Shown: piece by piece, positions 47,039 to 54,996 of the stretch
How the letters are laid out: every line of letters begins with the position of its first letter
How positions within the stretch are numbered: position 1 is the first letter of the stretch
NCBI RefSeq assembly: GCF_902859935.1
Contig: NZ_CADIKI010000005.1
Span: 331,151-395,150 of the forward strand
Reading direction: 5' to 3'
Length of the DNA stretch: 64,000 nt
From: Paraburkholderia fynbosensis
Lineage (GTDB): Bacteria; Pseudomonadota; Gammaproteobacteria; Burkholderiales; Burkholderiaceae
The notes under the pieces: model-generated
What the model was told of the DNA's origin: nothing
Databases searched by the model: none
The model's input: the letters and a program-made list of their open reading frames with translations, nothing else
Made by a program: the position numbers and the translations under genes

Positions 47039-47194
47039 CTAGGTGATTGCAGTTTGCCGCATTCCCTCCATCAACGCGATGTCGCGGTTGGCACCATCGA
47101 GCAGGGTTTGCGAGGCAATGTTGTGTGCCGTCGACCATGCAATGCTTAGCCAGTCGTCAGTTGAATGTTCAGATACGGTTAGTATGAATCTGGT
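47039..47194 (-). pseudogene. Short C-terminal fragment, possibly of a phasin-like helical protein
   Basis: A start-less frame reads TRFILTVSEHSTDDWLSIAW and STAHNIASQTLLDGANRDIA before LMEGMRQTAIT and a stop. Its amphipathic helical character recalls phasin-type proteins but identity is not established. Confidence 0.25.
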
Positions 47195-47257
47195 TTAACC
47201 CGCCGTTCAATCTTTAATCGAGTCAAGCTCTGGTGCGCACCAATGGATACGTGGCTA

Positions 47258-47581
47258 CTACACAGAGTCGATCTGCGACTGATTTTTAGCCCAGGACGAA
47301 AACTCTTTCGCTCCGGTCTCACGCGGTCGTTCGCGTGGATGTTCCTTCAGAACCACAAACAGCCCTGTTGAACGACATTCGCCGAAACATCCATTGACGT
47401 GCGGCCGAAGGGAAAGGTGCATCCCGCGCGTGAGTGCGCTCTTCAAGACGGGATGGCCGGCTACATAGTCGGCCAAGTCCGGTTCGAAGAACATAAGACG
47501 GGTTCGGAACAGGCCACTTTGCCCGTCGGCGATTCTCACCCAAACGGAATTCGCGGGCGCCGCTGGCAGTTCACATGACAA
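47258..47581 (-). CDS. Hypothetical protein, uncertain
   Basis: 107 residues starting MSCELPAAPANSVWVRIADG with a core GLFRTRLMFFEPDLADYVAG and a charged tail. Codon use is natural though less GC-biased than in the surrounding replicon genes, and there is no strong ribosome site. Unrelated to any family I can recall. It lies alone in the gene-poor region. Confidence 0.4.
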   Translation of the reverse strand: MSCELPAAPANSVWVRIADGQSGLFRTRLMFFEPDLADYVAGHPVLKSALTRGMHLSLRPHVNGCFGECRSTGLFVVLKEHPRERPRETGAKEFSSWAKNQSQIDSV

Positions 47582-48604
47582 TCGATCCTCTAATAACCGA
47601 CGCGCTGAAAAGTCATCGGAGATTCGAATGGCCGCCTATCGAGGGCCATTCTCATATAAAGCTCCGCGCGGAATTTACTGCGGTGCAGGCTAAAGAACGC
47701 TATCGTCGGGAGCGCGGACTTTGATATGCCGCCCCCGCCGGGGCCGCGGCGGTTCGGAACGAAGTCGCCATCGTTCCGGATATCCGTCGGTAATACTGAC
47801 TTCCGTACTGAGCGTCCGATTGAGTCATGCCGATGGAAGGCTGCGTGCGGGTGTTGGTCTTGGCTTCGCTGCGCTCGTTGCGTTCTCGCTATCGCCTTGA
47901 CTCGGCGCGAAGCGAAGATGCGGCAAGGAAAGCCCTGTCCGTCCCCGAATTATCAAGACGAGAGAAATTGGTCGAGCTGTGAAGTGGTCGGACCTTTGGC
48001 ACGACACGCGCCACTGGAAAACTCAGAACCTTCCAGCCCGCTTTGGGCCCTAAAATGCGGCTTGTACACCCTCTACCCCCGCAGCGGCTAATGATATCCG
48101 TTGATCTCAGTCGGTCGGCCGAGTGACCACGGCTGATATAGCAGGATCTTGAGGAATCGGCCAACCCCACGCTTTGAACAATGCGATAGACCATTTGAGC
48201 GCGTTCAGCGCACCGACGACATGCGCATCGACAGGGATGCCATTGGACGAGGCTTCCATTGAACGCGGCGGGCACGACGATGGAATTTCTGAGCGGTTTC
48301 TGATGGCACCAATTGGACGCCGAAATTGGTTTCGCCACCCCGCGCTTGCGGCACGTCTTTCCGGAGACGTAAGATCGGCACCCGCTTGATGACTTTTCGA
48401 CGGCACCGAATCTCGCGCAGCAAGTGGACGGACCTAAGGCTCGATTTCCAAGCGATTGTCTGAAAACGGGCGAGATCCCGACAGAATAAGAGATTAGGCC
48501 ATGTGCGGCCGCAGCAGCCAAGTGCAGCTATGACCGGCCACGCAGGATGTCCCTGCCGCGACGGCATCCATGGGGCGATGCTCTGATCCGATCAGAGCCT
48601 GCGA

Positions 48605-48629
48605 GCAGTGTCTAGACTCTAGACACTGC
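48605..48629. repeat. 25-bp perfect palindrome, candidate parS
   Basis: Arms GCAGTGTCTAGA and TCTAGACACTGC flank a single central base, so all 24 arm bases pair. Outer bases TGCGAG...CTCGCA extend the dyad imperfectly. It lies 76 bp downstream of the parB stop, beyond the terminator. Perfect dyads next to parAB are typical of centromere sites. Confidence 0.6.
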
Positions 48630-48654
48630 CCTCTCGCAGCAAAAAGGCCCCTTC

Positions 48655-48682
48655 AAAAAAAAAGCCCGCAATCCGCGGGCTT
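48655..48682 (-). terminator. Intrinsic terminator of the parAB operon
   Basis: On the minus strand AAGCCCGC-GGATT-GCGGGCTT is followed by a run of T (A tract at 48655-48663 on the plus strand). It begins 23 bp after the parB stop. Confidence 0.85.
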
Positions 48683-48704
48683 CATTTCACAACACAGTCC
48701 TCTA

Positions 48705-49679
48705 TCAGCCAGCCTTGGGCTGTGCCTGAAACATCTGACCGATCAGTTCCCGAATCTGGATTTCTTGCGCCTCGGTAATCACGCCGGTTTTAATCTTCAC
48801 GGTGAAATTACTGATGTCTTTGGTAATACTGCCTGCGTGTTCCTTTCCGGCAAAAAACTTATCGATGCTGCGCCCGCTAGTTCCTTCCGACGTCGTCCGG
48901 CGAGTTGCCAGCGCAGTAATCGCCGAAGCGGCTTTACCCTGATCCATCTCTCCTTTCAGAACGAGCGGCCAGATTTCCATGGCGGCTTTCATACCGTCCT
49001 CGCCATGCTTTTTAATCGTTGCGGCAATTGCCTGAGCCGCGGTTCCCCCGAGCAGGCGAGGCTGAATGTCCAGATCCTTCTTGATGAAATCCGGCAAATT
49101 ATCGAATGCGAGAAACTGGTACAGGCCCGCACGCGATAAGCCCATCGCTTCTGCCAGTCGTTTGCGATTGGGAAATTCCGTCTCCGAGCGGCGAATGGCC
49201 ACGCCGATTTCGTAATCGGCGAGATCATCGCGGCTGATGTTCTCCACCATCGCCAGGACAGCCATATCTGAATCGGAGCAATCCGCGACGACTGCCTTGA
49301 TCGTCTCGCTCCCCAACATTTTGTGCGCCCGCCACCGACGCTCCCCTGCCACGATCTGATAGTCATTTTCAACGCGCCGAACCACGATCGGCTGCATGAG
49401 TCCAACTTCGCGAATAGACTCCGCGAGTTCCGTCAGCTTGGCCTCGTTGAATACCCGGCGCGGTTGCCAAGGGTTCGGCAAAATTCCCGCTACCGGCAAT
49501 TGGGACGCAACACCGGTCGACTCAAGCTCCTGTACGCGAAGTTGCGCAACCGCCAACGCGCCCGCGAGTCCAGGCGCCGTTTGCGTCCGATTGCTGCGCT
49601 TAACTTCGTCTTCATTAATCGACGAGGTCTTACGGATGCCAGACGTCTTCGCCAGCAATTGTTCACGCATATTGCTCAT
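48705..49679 (-). CDS. parB: ParB family chromosome/plasmid partition protein
   Basis: 324 residues. The start at 49679 shares ATGA with the parA stop and has GGAGGAACG upstream. The N-terminal ParB/Srx domain contains ILPNPWQPRRVFNEAKLTELAESIREVGLMQPIVVRR and VAGERRWRAHKMLG (the GERRxRA motif that binds CTP), then ENISRDDLADYEIGVAIRR and the helix-turn-helix KRLAEAMGLSRAGLYQFLAFDNLP. The C-terminal part carries plasmid-type features (dimer region with KIKTGVITEAQ). It binds parS and loads onto the origin-proximal DNA; the adjacent palindrome is a candidate site. Confidence 0.95.
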   Translation of the reverse strand: MSNMREQLLAKTSGIRKTSSINEDEVKRSNRTQTAPGLAGALAVAQLRVQELESTGVASQLPVAGILPNPWQPRRVFNEAKLTELAESIREVGLMQPIVVRRVENDYQIVAGERRWRAHKMLGSETIKAVVADCSDSDMAVLAMVENISRDDLADYEIGVAIRRSETEFPNRKRLAEAMGLSRAGLYQFLAFDNLPDFIKKDLDIQPRLLGGTAAQAIAATIKKHGEDGMKAAMEIWPLVLKGEMDQGKAASAITALATRRTTSEGTSGRSIDKFFAGKEHAGSITKDISNFTVKIKTGVITEAQEIQIRELIGQMFQAQPKAG

Positions 49680-50887
49680 TGCGCGTTCCTCCATTTTTCC
49701 GAATAGATTTCGTCCACCCATCGGCAGTAATCGACAAGCGGCTGCCGTACGCGTTGCAGCGATTTGGACGCACTATGGGTACTGCTGATGTCGAAGACCG
49801 TCGAGAACGCCAGCGCTCCCGTGCTCATGACGGAGCTTGCCGGCACCTCAATCGAATGCAGCCAATTTTCGTATGCGCTTTGCGCCCAAGCGCGCACGAT
49901 GGGTGCGGACGAATTTCGCCCGTAGTCGACCCGCGACAGCATCAACGAAACAAAGTCGTACTTCTTGTCCTTCTCGTATTTGATAAAGCTCTTCGAGACG
50001 TCCGAAAAAAGTCTCCAAAACGATAACGAACTGATGAAATCCAGATTCTCCGGCACCATCGGCATCACCATCGCATCTGCGGCCATGAGCGCGTTCAGGT
50101 TGAGGTAGGACAGGGACGGAGACGTGTCCATGAGAATGTAGTCATACTTCTTGCGCAGTGGTTCGAGCCCTTGCCTCAGCACGGTCCAGAACCGGAATCC
50201 CGGCCGCATCTTCTGCATTGCCGGTAAATGAAATTCGGCGCCAATCAGTTCCGTGTGCGCGGGAATCACATCAATCCCGTCCCAATACGTCGACTGAACT
50301 CGAGCTTCCAGCCCGCCCTCGATGTCCTGATCGTAGACGTACGGCAGCACCGTGTCTTCCGGCGTCACGTCTTTTTCGGCGTAGAGGCCACACAGTTCGG
50401 AAAGAGATGCTTGCGGATCCAGATCGACCACCAGTACCTTCCGCCCGCGAAGCGAGAGCCCTTGCGCAAGACACATAGTCGTGGTGGTCTTGGCCGACCC
50501 CCCCTTTAGCTGGGCGGTGATGATGATCTTCCCATCCGGTTCCTTTAATCGGGTGACGAGAGGGGTCTGATAAATGTCCGAGACCTTCTGAACCCAAATG
50601 CGCGCTTCTTCCAAAGTAAATGTGCGAGTTCGGCCGGTGCCGGCTGCGGTACCGGGCGGCAACTCGCCATCACCTTTGGTGGCGAGATATTGAACCTGGG
50701 AGTGGGAGATGTTGCACATCTCGGCGATCTCGCCCGTCTTGAAAACTGGAGCCGTCTTTCGCGGACGCGGCGCCAGGATCGTGTCACGGAGTTCATTCGT
50801 GAAAATCGTGACCTTTTCCGCAAACTGGCTGATCTGTTCAAAGTGAACCGTTCGGTCTACGGCAGGAAGTTGGCTCGTTCTGACCAT
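49676..50887 (-). CDS. parA: ParA family partition ATPase with N-terminal helix-turn-helix
   Basis: 403 residues. The N-terminal ~120 residues include a MerR-like winged helix (TGEIAEMCNISHSQVQYLATKGDG), making this a type Ia ParA that also represses its operon. The deviant Walker A is KGGSAKTTTTMCLAQGL, followed by VLVVDLDPQASLSELCGLY and YDYILMDTSPSLSYLNLNAL. It moves ParB-bound centromeres and should regulate parAB through the inverted repeat that overlaps its start codon. Confidence 0.95.
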   Translation of the reverse strand: MVRTSQLPAVDRTVHFEQISQFAEKVTIFTNELRDTILAPRPRKTAPVFKTGEIAEMCNISHSQVQYLATKGDGELPPGTAAGTGRTRTFTLEEARIWVQKVSDIYQTPLVTRLKEPDGKIIITAQLKGGSAKTTTTMCLAQGLSLRGRKVLVVDLDPQASLSELCGLYAEKDVTPEDTVLPYVYDQDIEGGLEARVQSTYWDGIDVIPAHTELIGAEFHLPAMQKMRPGFRFWTVLRQGLEPLRKKYDYILMDTSPSLSYLNLNALMAADAMVMPMVPENLDFISSLSFWRLFSDVSKSFIKYEKDKKYDFVSLMLSRVDYGRNSSAPIVRAWAQSAYENWLHSIEVPASSVMSTGALAFSTVFDISSTHSASKSLQRVRQPLVDYCRWVDEIYSEKWRNAQ

Positions 50888-50925
50888 TCTGAGGTTTATC
50901 CATAAAATTCCAGAAAGCTCAGAAT
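50886..50925. promoter_or_regulatory. Nested inverted repeats at the parA start, likely operator
   Basis: ATTCTGAG (50886-50893) and CTCAGAAT (50918-50925) form an 8-bp dyad that touches the parA start codon. Inside it lies TTTAT-CC-ATAAA (50895-50906), which also contains TTATCCATA, one base from a DnaA box. Good candidate for the ParA autorepression site. Confidence 0.55.
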
Positions 50926-51084
50926 ACAGGAAATACTCGAAGTTAGCTCTTTAAATTGCTGTTTTTACGTTAAATTTTTAGCATTCTATGGAACCAGCGC
51001 CTTTTTATGAAGCGCGATGGACGATTTTCAAGGAAGGTTTAGGCTCGTCGTGACAGGACACGCCGCTCGTAGAAAAACGAATAT

Positions 51085-51451
51085 GCACAAATGACCTCAC
51101 CATCAAGAGGCAAACGGAGAATCCAATGACTTCGTTTGCTCAAAAAACCAGCAGAGGGTGAGGTCAGTTGTGCAGGTTTCCCCATTCGCGCAGGCAGCAG
51201 GCCACCTGTCAGCACAATCAACCTCACCTTGATTGAGGCCATGCCCGCTGTTGTGAGCAACGGAGGCCTTCGCGCGCGTTCACGTTTTCCAGCGCACAAT
51301 CAACCTCACCCAGCCGTCTCTCCACGAAAAAGGGGGAATCCCCGTCCCGCACCGAAATGACAAGCGATTGCGCGGATTTCAAACACAACCAACCTCACCA
51401 TCGTGGCGTCGTGCGTCTGACAAGCACAGCAACAGCACAACCAACCTCACC
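51085..51451. repeat. Left iteron cluster (mostly minus-oriented)
   Basis: Copies at 51085-51101, 51212-51228, 51294-51310, 51383-51399 and 51435-51451 read GCACAA...AACCTCACC, i.e. minus orientation; one copy at 51157-51173 (GGTGAGGTCAGTTGTGC) is in plus orientation. Spacing is irregular, about 40-90 bp. Confidence 0.88.
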
Positions 51452-51577
51452 ATCTTAGACTCTGCAACAACTTCATCTCTGACTACCGGTTTGTTTGTTT
51501 TTTTAAAAACCTGAACAAGCCAACAAACCAACAGAGAATTTCTATCCTCATTTCATTCAACAACTTAACCTCGAAAA

Positions 51578-51890
51578 GGTGAGGTCAGATGTGTCAAAGG
51601 TGAGGTCGGGTGTGCGAATAGGTGCGGTCGGTTGTGCAGTAAGGTGAGACTCCTTCCACATCAAGGTGAGGTTAGGTGTGCTTCATCCCAGCCCGCGGTC
51701 AGAAGGTGAGGTAGGTTGTGCATACGCTGCCGGGATCCACGCCTAGCCCCGTGGAATAAGGAGTCGGGGAGGAAAGGACACGCCGTTGTGGTGAGGTTCA
51801 TTGTGTCGTTGGTGAGGTTCTATGTGCGTAATCGGCGAGAACCACCCAATTCACCCTGCGACGCCTCATCGAAGGTGAGGTTCTGTGTGT
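51578..51890 (+). repeat. Right iteron cluster (plus-oriented)
   Basis: Full copies begin at 51578, 51599, 51621, 51665, 51705, 51790, 51811 and 51874; a half copy (GGTGAG) begins at 51643. The first three are spaced 21-22 bp, two helical turns. All point toward the rep gene. Confidence 0.88.
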
Positions 51891-51917
51891 TGACACCTCA
51901 CCACTGCGTGCTACAGT
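51890..51917 (+). promoter_or_regulatory. rep promoter overlapped by an iteron
   Basis: TTGACA (51890-51895), a 16-bp spacer and TACAGT (51912-51917) form a strong sigma-70 promoter. The last iteron (51874-51890) ends on the first base of the -35, and a half iteron in opposite orientation (ACACCTCACC, 51893-51902) lies over the -35 end and the spacer. Initiator binding would block transcription. Confidence 0.75.
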
Positions 51918-51936
51918 CCCGGGAGCGAAAAAGTGG

Positions 51937-53349
51937 ATGAAAAACATGGCGTCGGACAATCCGGAAGAGGGCAAATCGAAGGCAACGTCTCGCCAGATGG
52001 CGCTCGCGTTGTTCGAAGACATGTTCGACCAGGGATTGCGAATCAATGAAGCCAATCGTGAAATCGGCTATCAGCGCAATGACTTCTTCACTGAAATCGT
52101 CAACATGGGCTTGCCGGCGCGGCGCTTTCTCGATGCCGCGTATTTCATCGTGGCGCAGGAGACCGATGAGCGCGATCAATACGACGTCGAGCTGAACTAC
52201 TTCAAGTGGTTGATGCGCTATGACAGCCGCAACCTCAAGCACTTGCGCACCATCGCCGACGAAGCGCAGAACGCGAAGGTCCGGGTGACCAACACGCCTA
52301 TGGACCGTGACCCTAACGAGAACGATCTGTGGGTCCAAGTGCAACTAATCGGGATGGTCGGTTTTCACCGCGGACGGATGCGTTTCGATGTGCATCCACG
52401 CCTGGTCCCCCACATCCGTGATCCGCAAAAGTCGCACTGGCTGAGCCTGCGCATTTCGACCGCGTTCACGCGCAGCCTCGCGCGCGCGATCTATGACAAA
52501 GTGCTGCCGCACGTGCCGGCTGGCCGGACGGACTGGATCCAGCTCGACGAGATGCGCAACTGGCCCGGCAGAATGGGCGCGAACGCGGCCATCTTCAAAT
52601 ACTTCAAGCGCGACTGGCTCGAGCCGGCGGTCCGTGAGATCAACGACGTATCGGACATCGAGCTGTCGTACGAGACGCGAACCGCGTCAACGTCATCGAA
52701 GAAAATCGACCGCATCCGATTCCTGCTCAAACGCAAGGACACCGCGGACGCCGTGCTGGCCAGCCTCGCGGATGCGAGTCACCTGTACAAGATTCTCACC
52801 GACGAATTCGCGCTGTCCACCAAGCAGTTCAGCGAAATTTCCGAGAACCGCGATGTATGGACCGACGAACGCATCCAGCAGGCGGTCGAATACACGCGAT
52901 TCAGGGTCCAACGCGGGCAGGTCAAGAAGAGCCCCGCGGGTTACCTGATGCGAGCGCTGCGCGACAACTGGAAGATGTCCGAAGCCGAACGAACGATGGT
53001 CGATGTTCAGGCCAAGCTTCTCGCCGACGAAACGCAGGAACAGGTGGCCAAATCCGAGGCGAGAAAGTCGGTGGCGCTTAGCGTCGCGTCGCGCGAAGAG
53101 GAAGTGCGCGCCCGCATGAACGAGGACTCGCGCAAGGGCCGTGACCACTTCAACGCGGCCGACGCGAAGACACGCAAGGATCTGATGCACGCGTGGATGG
53201 CATCGCGGGAAGGCAAGCTGATGCTGCGACGAATGAAGCTCGAACCGTCGACGGTGACGGAGGACGCGATCCTGTCGAACACCGAGTTGGTCTGGTACCT
53301 CGGGCAGTTTGTTTTCGGGCGGATGAATTCGGCGCGCGCAGCGGCCTGA
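51937..53349 (+). CDS. RepB/Rep_3 family replication initiator
   Basis: 470 residues. The N-terminus has LFEDMFDQGLRINEANREIGYQRNDFFTEI, then the first winged helix of the Rep_3 type (DVHPRLVPHIRDPQKSHWLSLRISTAFTRSLARAIYDKVLPHV ... QLDEMRNWPGRMGANAAIFKYFKRDWLEPAVREIN). The C-terminal ~170 residues form a charged helical extension (SPAGYLMRALRDNWKMSEAE ... KSEARKSVALSV). This is the layout of the initiators on secondary chromosomes and megaplasmids of Burkholderiaceae. It binds the iterons. The start at 51937 is used; a second ATG is at 51946. Confidence 0.92.
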   Translation: MKNMASDNPEEGKSKATSRQMALALFEDMFDQGLRINEANREIGYQRNDFFTEIVNMGLPARRFLDAAYFIVAQETDERDQYDVELNYFKWLMRYDSRNLKHLRTIADEAQNAKVRVTNTPMDRDPNENDLWVQVQLIGMVGFHRGRMRFDVHPRLVPHIRDPQKSHWLSLRISTAFTRSLARAIYDKVLPHVPAGRTDWIQLDEMRNWPGRMGANAAIFKYFKRDWLEPAVREINDVSDIELSYETRTASTSSKKIDRIRFLLKRKDTADAVLASLADASHLYKILTDEFALSTKQFSEISENRDVWTDERIQQAVEYTRFRVQRGQVKKSPAGYLMRALRDNWKMSEAERTMVDVQAKLLADETQEQVAKSEARKSVALSVASREEEVRARMNEDSRKGRDHFNAADAKTRKDLMHAWMASREGKLMLRRMKLEPSTVTEDAILSNTELVWYLGQFVFGRMNSARAAA

Positions 53350-53443
53350 GGCGTCGCCAGGCTTCACCGGTCGACGTCGCGGTTGGATGTAAGTTTGTTC
53401 GTTTTATCGCGAGGTGCGGAAGAAACGCGTGGGTCTTCCAATC

Positions 53444-53460
53444 GCACAACCAACCTCACC
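53444..53460 (-). repeat. Isolated iteron downstream of rep
   Basis: GCACAACCAACCTCACC, identical to the copy at 51435-51451, lies 95 bp after the rep stop and before the GntP gene end, about 1.55 kb from the other iterons. Confidence 0.85.
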
Positions 53461-53491
53461 TCACGAACCACGCCCAGCGCCGGGCACCGCC

Positions 53492-54994
53492 CTAAAACGA
53501 CCCAACAATCGACCCCAGCACAATCACCACAACCAGCGCCAGCAACGCGCCGAGAATGCCGACGATCACAATGTCCCGATAGCTCTCCCGATGCGTCGAC
53601 CCGCATACCGCCAGCAACGTCACTACCGCGCCGTTATGCGGCAGGCTATCGAGCGTACCCGACGAAATCACCGCGACCCGATGCAGCAGGGAAGGGTCGA
53701 TACCGTGTTGCGCGGCCAGTTGCAGATAGGTGCTGCCAAGCGCATCGAGTGCAATAGTCAGCCCGCCGGATGCGGAGCCCGTCAGCGCCGCGAGCAGATT
53801 CGTCGCGACCGCCAGCGACACGAGCGGACCACCGCCCACGCCGAGCACCCATTCGCGCACCAGCGCAAACGCGGGCAACGCGGCGATCACCGCGCCATAG
53901 CCGACCAGGCTGCCGACGCTGAGCACCGGCAACACCGACGCGTTCGCACCCGCATCGACGGTATCGCGCAACGCGGGCAGGCGACGCCGGTTGAGCACGA
54001 TCAGCGCGACGATTGCGACCGCGAGCGCCACGCACACGCCCCACACGCCACCGACCGCCGCTAGCGACGTCTCGCCCCAACGGACGTCCGCGAGATAGTC
54101 GGCGTCGATGCGCGGCAGCACGATCACGTTCATCACGAAGTTCACGCATACCACCAGCACGAGCGGTGTCATCGCGACGCCGAACGAAGGCAGATCGCTG
54201 CTGATGTATCCGTGCTCGATCTCTTCAGGGTCGAAGCTCTGCGACACGGTGGCGCGCTCACGCACGAGCTTTGCATTGGGCGCGGGCTTCGCCGCCAGCA
54301 CGGAGGCAGTGCCGCCGAAGCCGTCGAAACCCTCGTTCGCCGCGCGCGCGCGGGACTGTTGCAGCGACAGCCACCACAACCCGAAGCCCACCATCACGAT
54401 GCTCGCGATCACGCCCAATCCGGGCGCGGCGAACGGCGTCGTGCCGAAGAATGGCATCGGAATCGCGTTTTGAATCGCGGGCGTGCCGGGCAGCGCGGAC
54501 ATCGTGAAGGTCGACGTGCCGAGCGCAATCGCCGCAGGCATCAGACGGCGCGGAATATTGGCCGCCTGGAACAACGCGGTCGCCATCGGCGCGATCACGA
54601 AAAATGCCACGAACAGACTGACGCCGCCGTAGGTTACGAGCGCACCGCCGATGACGACCGCGAGAATCGCCCGGTGCGCGCCGAGCTTCTCCGTCATGAA
54701 GCTCGCAATCGCCTTGACGGAACCGCTGTCCTCCATCAGCTTGCCGAACAGCGCGCCGAGCAGGAACAACGGAAAGAACTGCGCGAGAAAACGCGCGGCG
54801 CTGTTCATGAAGGTCTGGGTCCAGTGCGCGAGCACGGGCTCACCGGAAATCGCCGCGGCGAGCATGGCGGCAAACGGTGCGAGCAGCAGCACGCTCCAGC
54901 CGCGATACGCGAAGCCGATCAACAGTGCGAGACTCGCGAGCATGCCGAACAGGCCGAGGCCCACCGCGAGCGGTGACAGGGTGATGACGTCCAT
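53492..54994 (-). CDS. GntP family permease
   Basis: 500 residues with about twelve hydrophobic segments. IGFAYRGWSVLLLAPFAAMLAAAISGEPVLAHW and the segment FPLFLLGALFGKLMEDSGSVKAIASFM match the gluconate/GntP permease fold, and the LGTSTFTMSALPGTPAIQNAIPMPFFGT region fits the family's conserved Thr/Asn/Pro motif. GntP permeases import gluconate, glycerate or hydroxy acids by proton symport. It lies 2 bp from the patatin gene and is co-transcribed with it, which suggests import of a hydroxy acid such as 3-hydroxybutyrate. Confidence 0.92.
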   Translation of the reverse strand: MDVITLSPLAVGLGLFGMLASLALLIGFAYRGWSVLLLAPFAAMLAAAISGEPVLAHWTQTFMNSAARFLAQFFPLFLLGALFGKLMEDSGSVKAIASFMTEKLGAHRAILAVVIGGALVTYGGVSLFVAFFVIAPMATALFQAANIPRRLMPAAIALGTSTFTMSALPGTPAIQNAIPMPFFGTTPFAAPGLGVIASIVMVGFGLWWLSLQQSRARAANEGFDGFGGTASVLAAKPAPNAKLVRERATVSQSFDPEEIEHGYISSDLPSFGVAMTPLVLVVCVNFVMNVIVLPRIDADYLADVRWGETSLAAVGGVWGVCVALAVAIVALIVLNRRRLPALRDTVDAGANASVLPVLSVGSLVGYGAVIAALPAFALVREWVLGVGGGPLVSLAVATNLLAALTGSASGGLTIALDALGSTYLQLAAQHGIDPSLLHRVAVISSGTLDSLPHNGAVVTLLAVCGSTHRESYRDIVIVGILGALLALVVVIVLGSIVGSF

Positions 54995-54996
54995 GA

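Larger units (their letters stand above)
45316..48654. other. Gene-poor 3.3-kb region next to the partition locus
   Basis: Lower GC than the coding parts and no recognisable full gene. A few short frames have protein-like composition: a plus frame at 45922-46023 (MMWRPSREQIEALGQGKRSA ...) and the minus fragments listed at 47039 and 47258. On the minus strand near 48107-48406 a frame ends GIPVDAHVVGALNALKWS and ALFKAWGWPIPQDP, also unassigned. I see no intact transposase, though decayed mobile DNA would fit. Confidence 0.5.
50888..51936. other. Replication origin with iterons and AT-rich segments
   Basis: The gap between divergent parA and rep holds 14 copies of a 17-bp iteron with consensus GGTGAGGTyrgntGTGC, in two clusters around an AT-rich tract. 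A first AT-rich block lies at about 50930-50990 (long runs of A/T such as TTTAAATTGCTGTTTTTACG) and a second at about 51478-51575, which could be the DNA-unwinding element. This is a classic iteron-regulated theta origin of RepB/Rep_3 type. Confidence 0.85.

Noticed and set aside
47889..48521. 210-aa minus frame beside parB, considered as a transposase
   Set aside because: No DDE residues or helix-turn-helix could be read; the composition is Cys/Arg/Ser-rich as in a shadow.
50895..50906. TTATCCATA as a definite DnaA box
   Set aside because: It differs from the consensus at one position and is the inner part of a dyad; mentioned only as a possibility.
51085..51890. Reading the GGTGAGGT repeats as a CRISPR
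   Set aside because: Spacing is irregular, orientation changes, and the position between parA and rep shows they are iterons.
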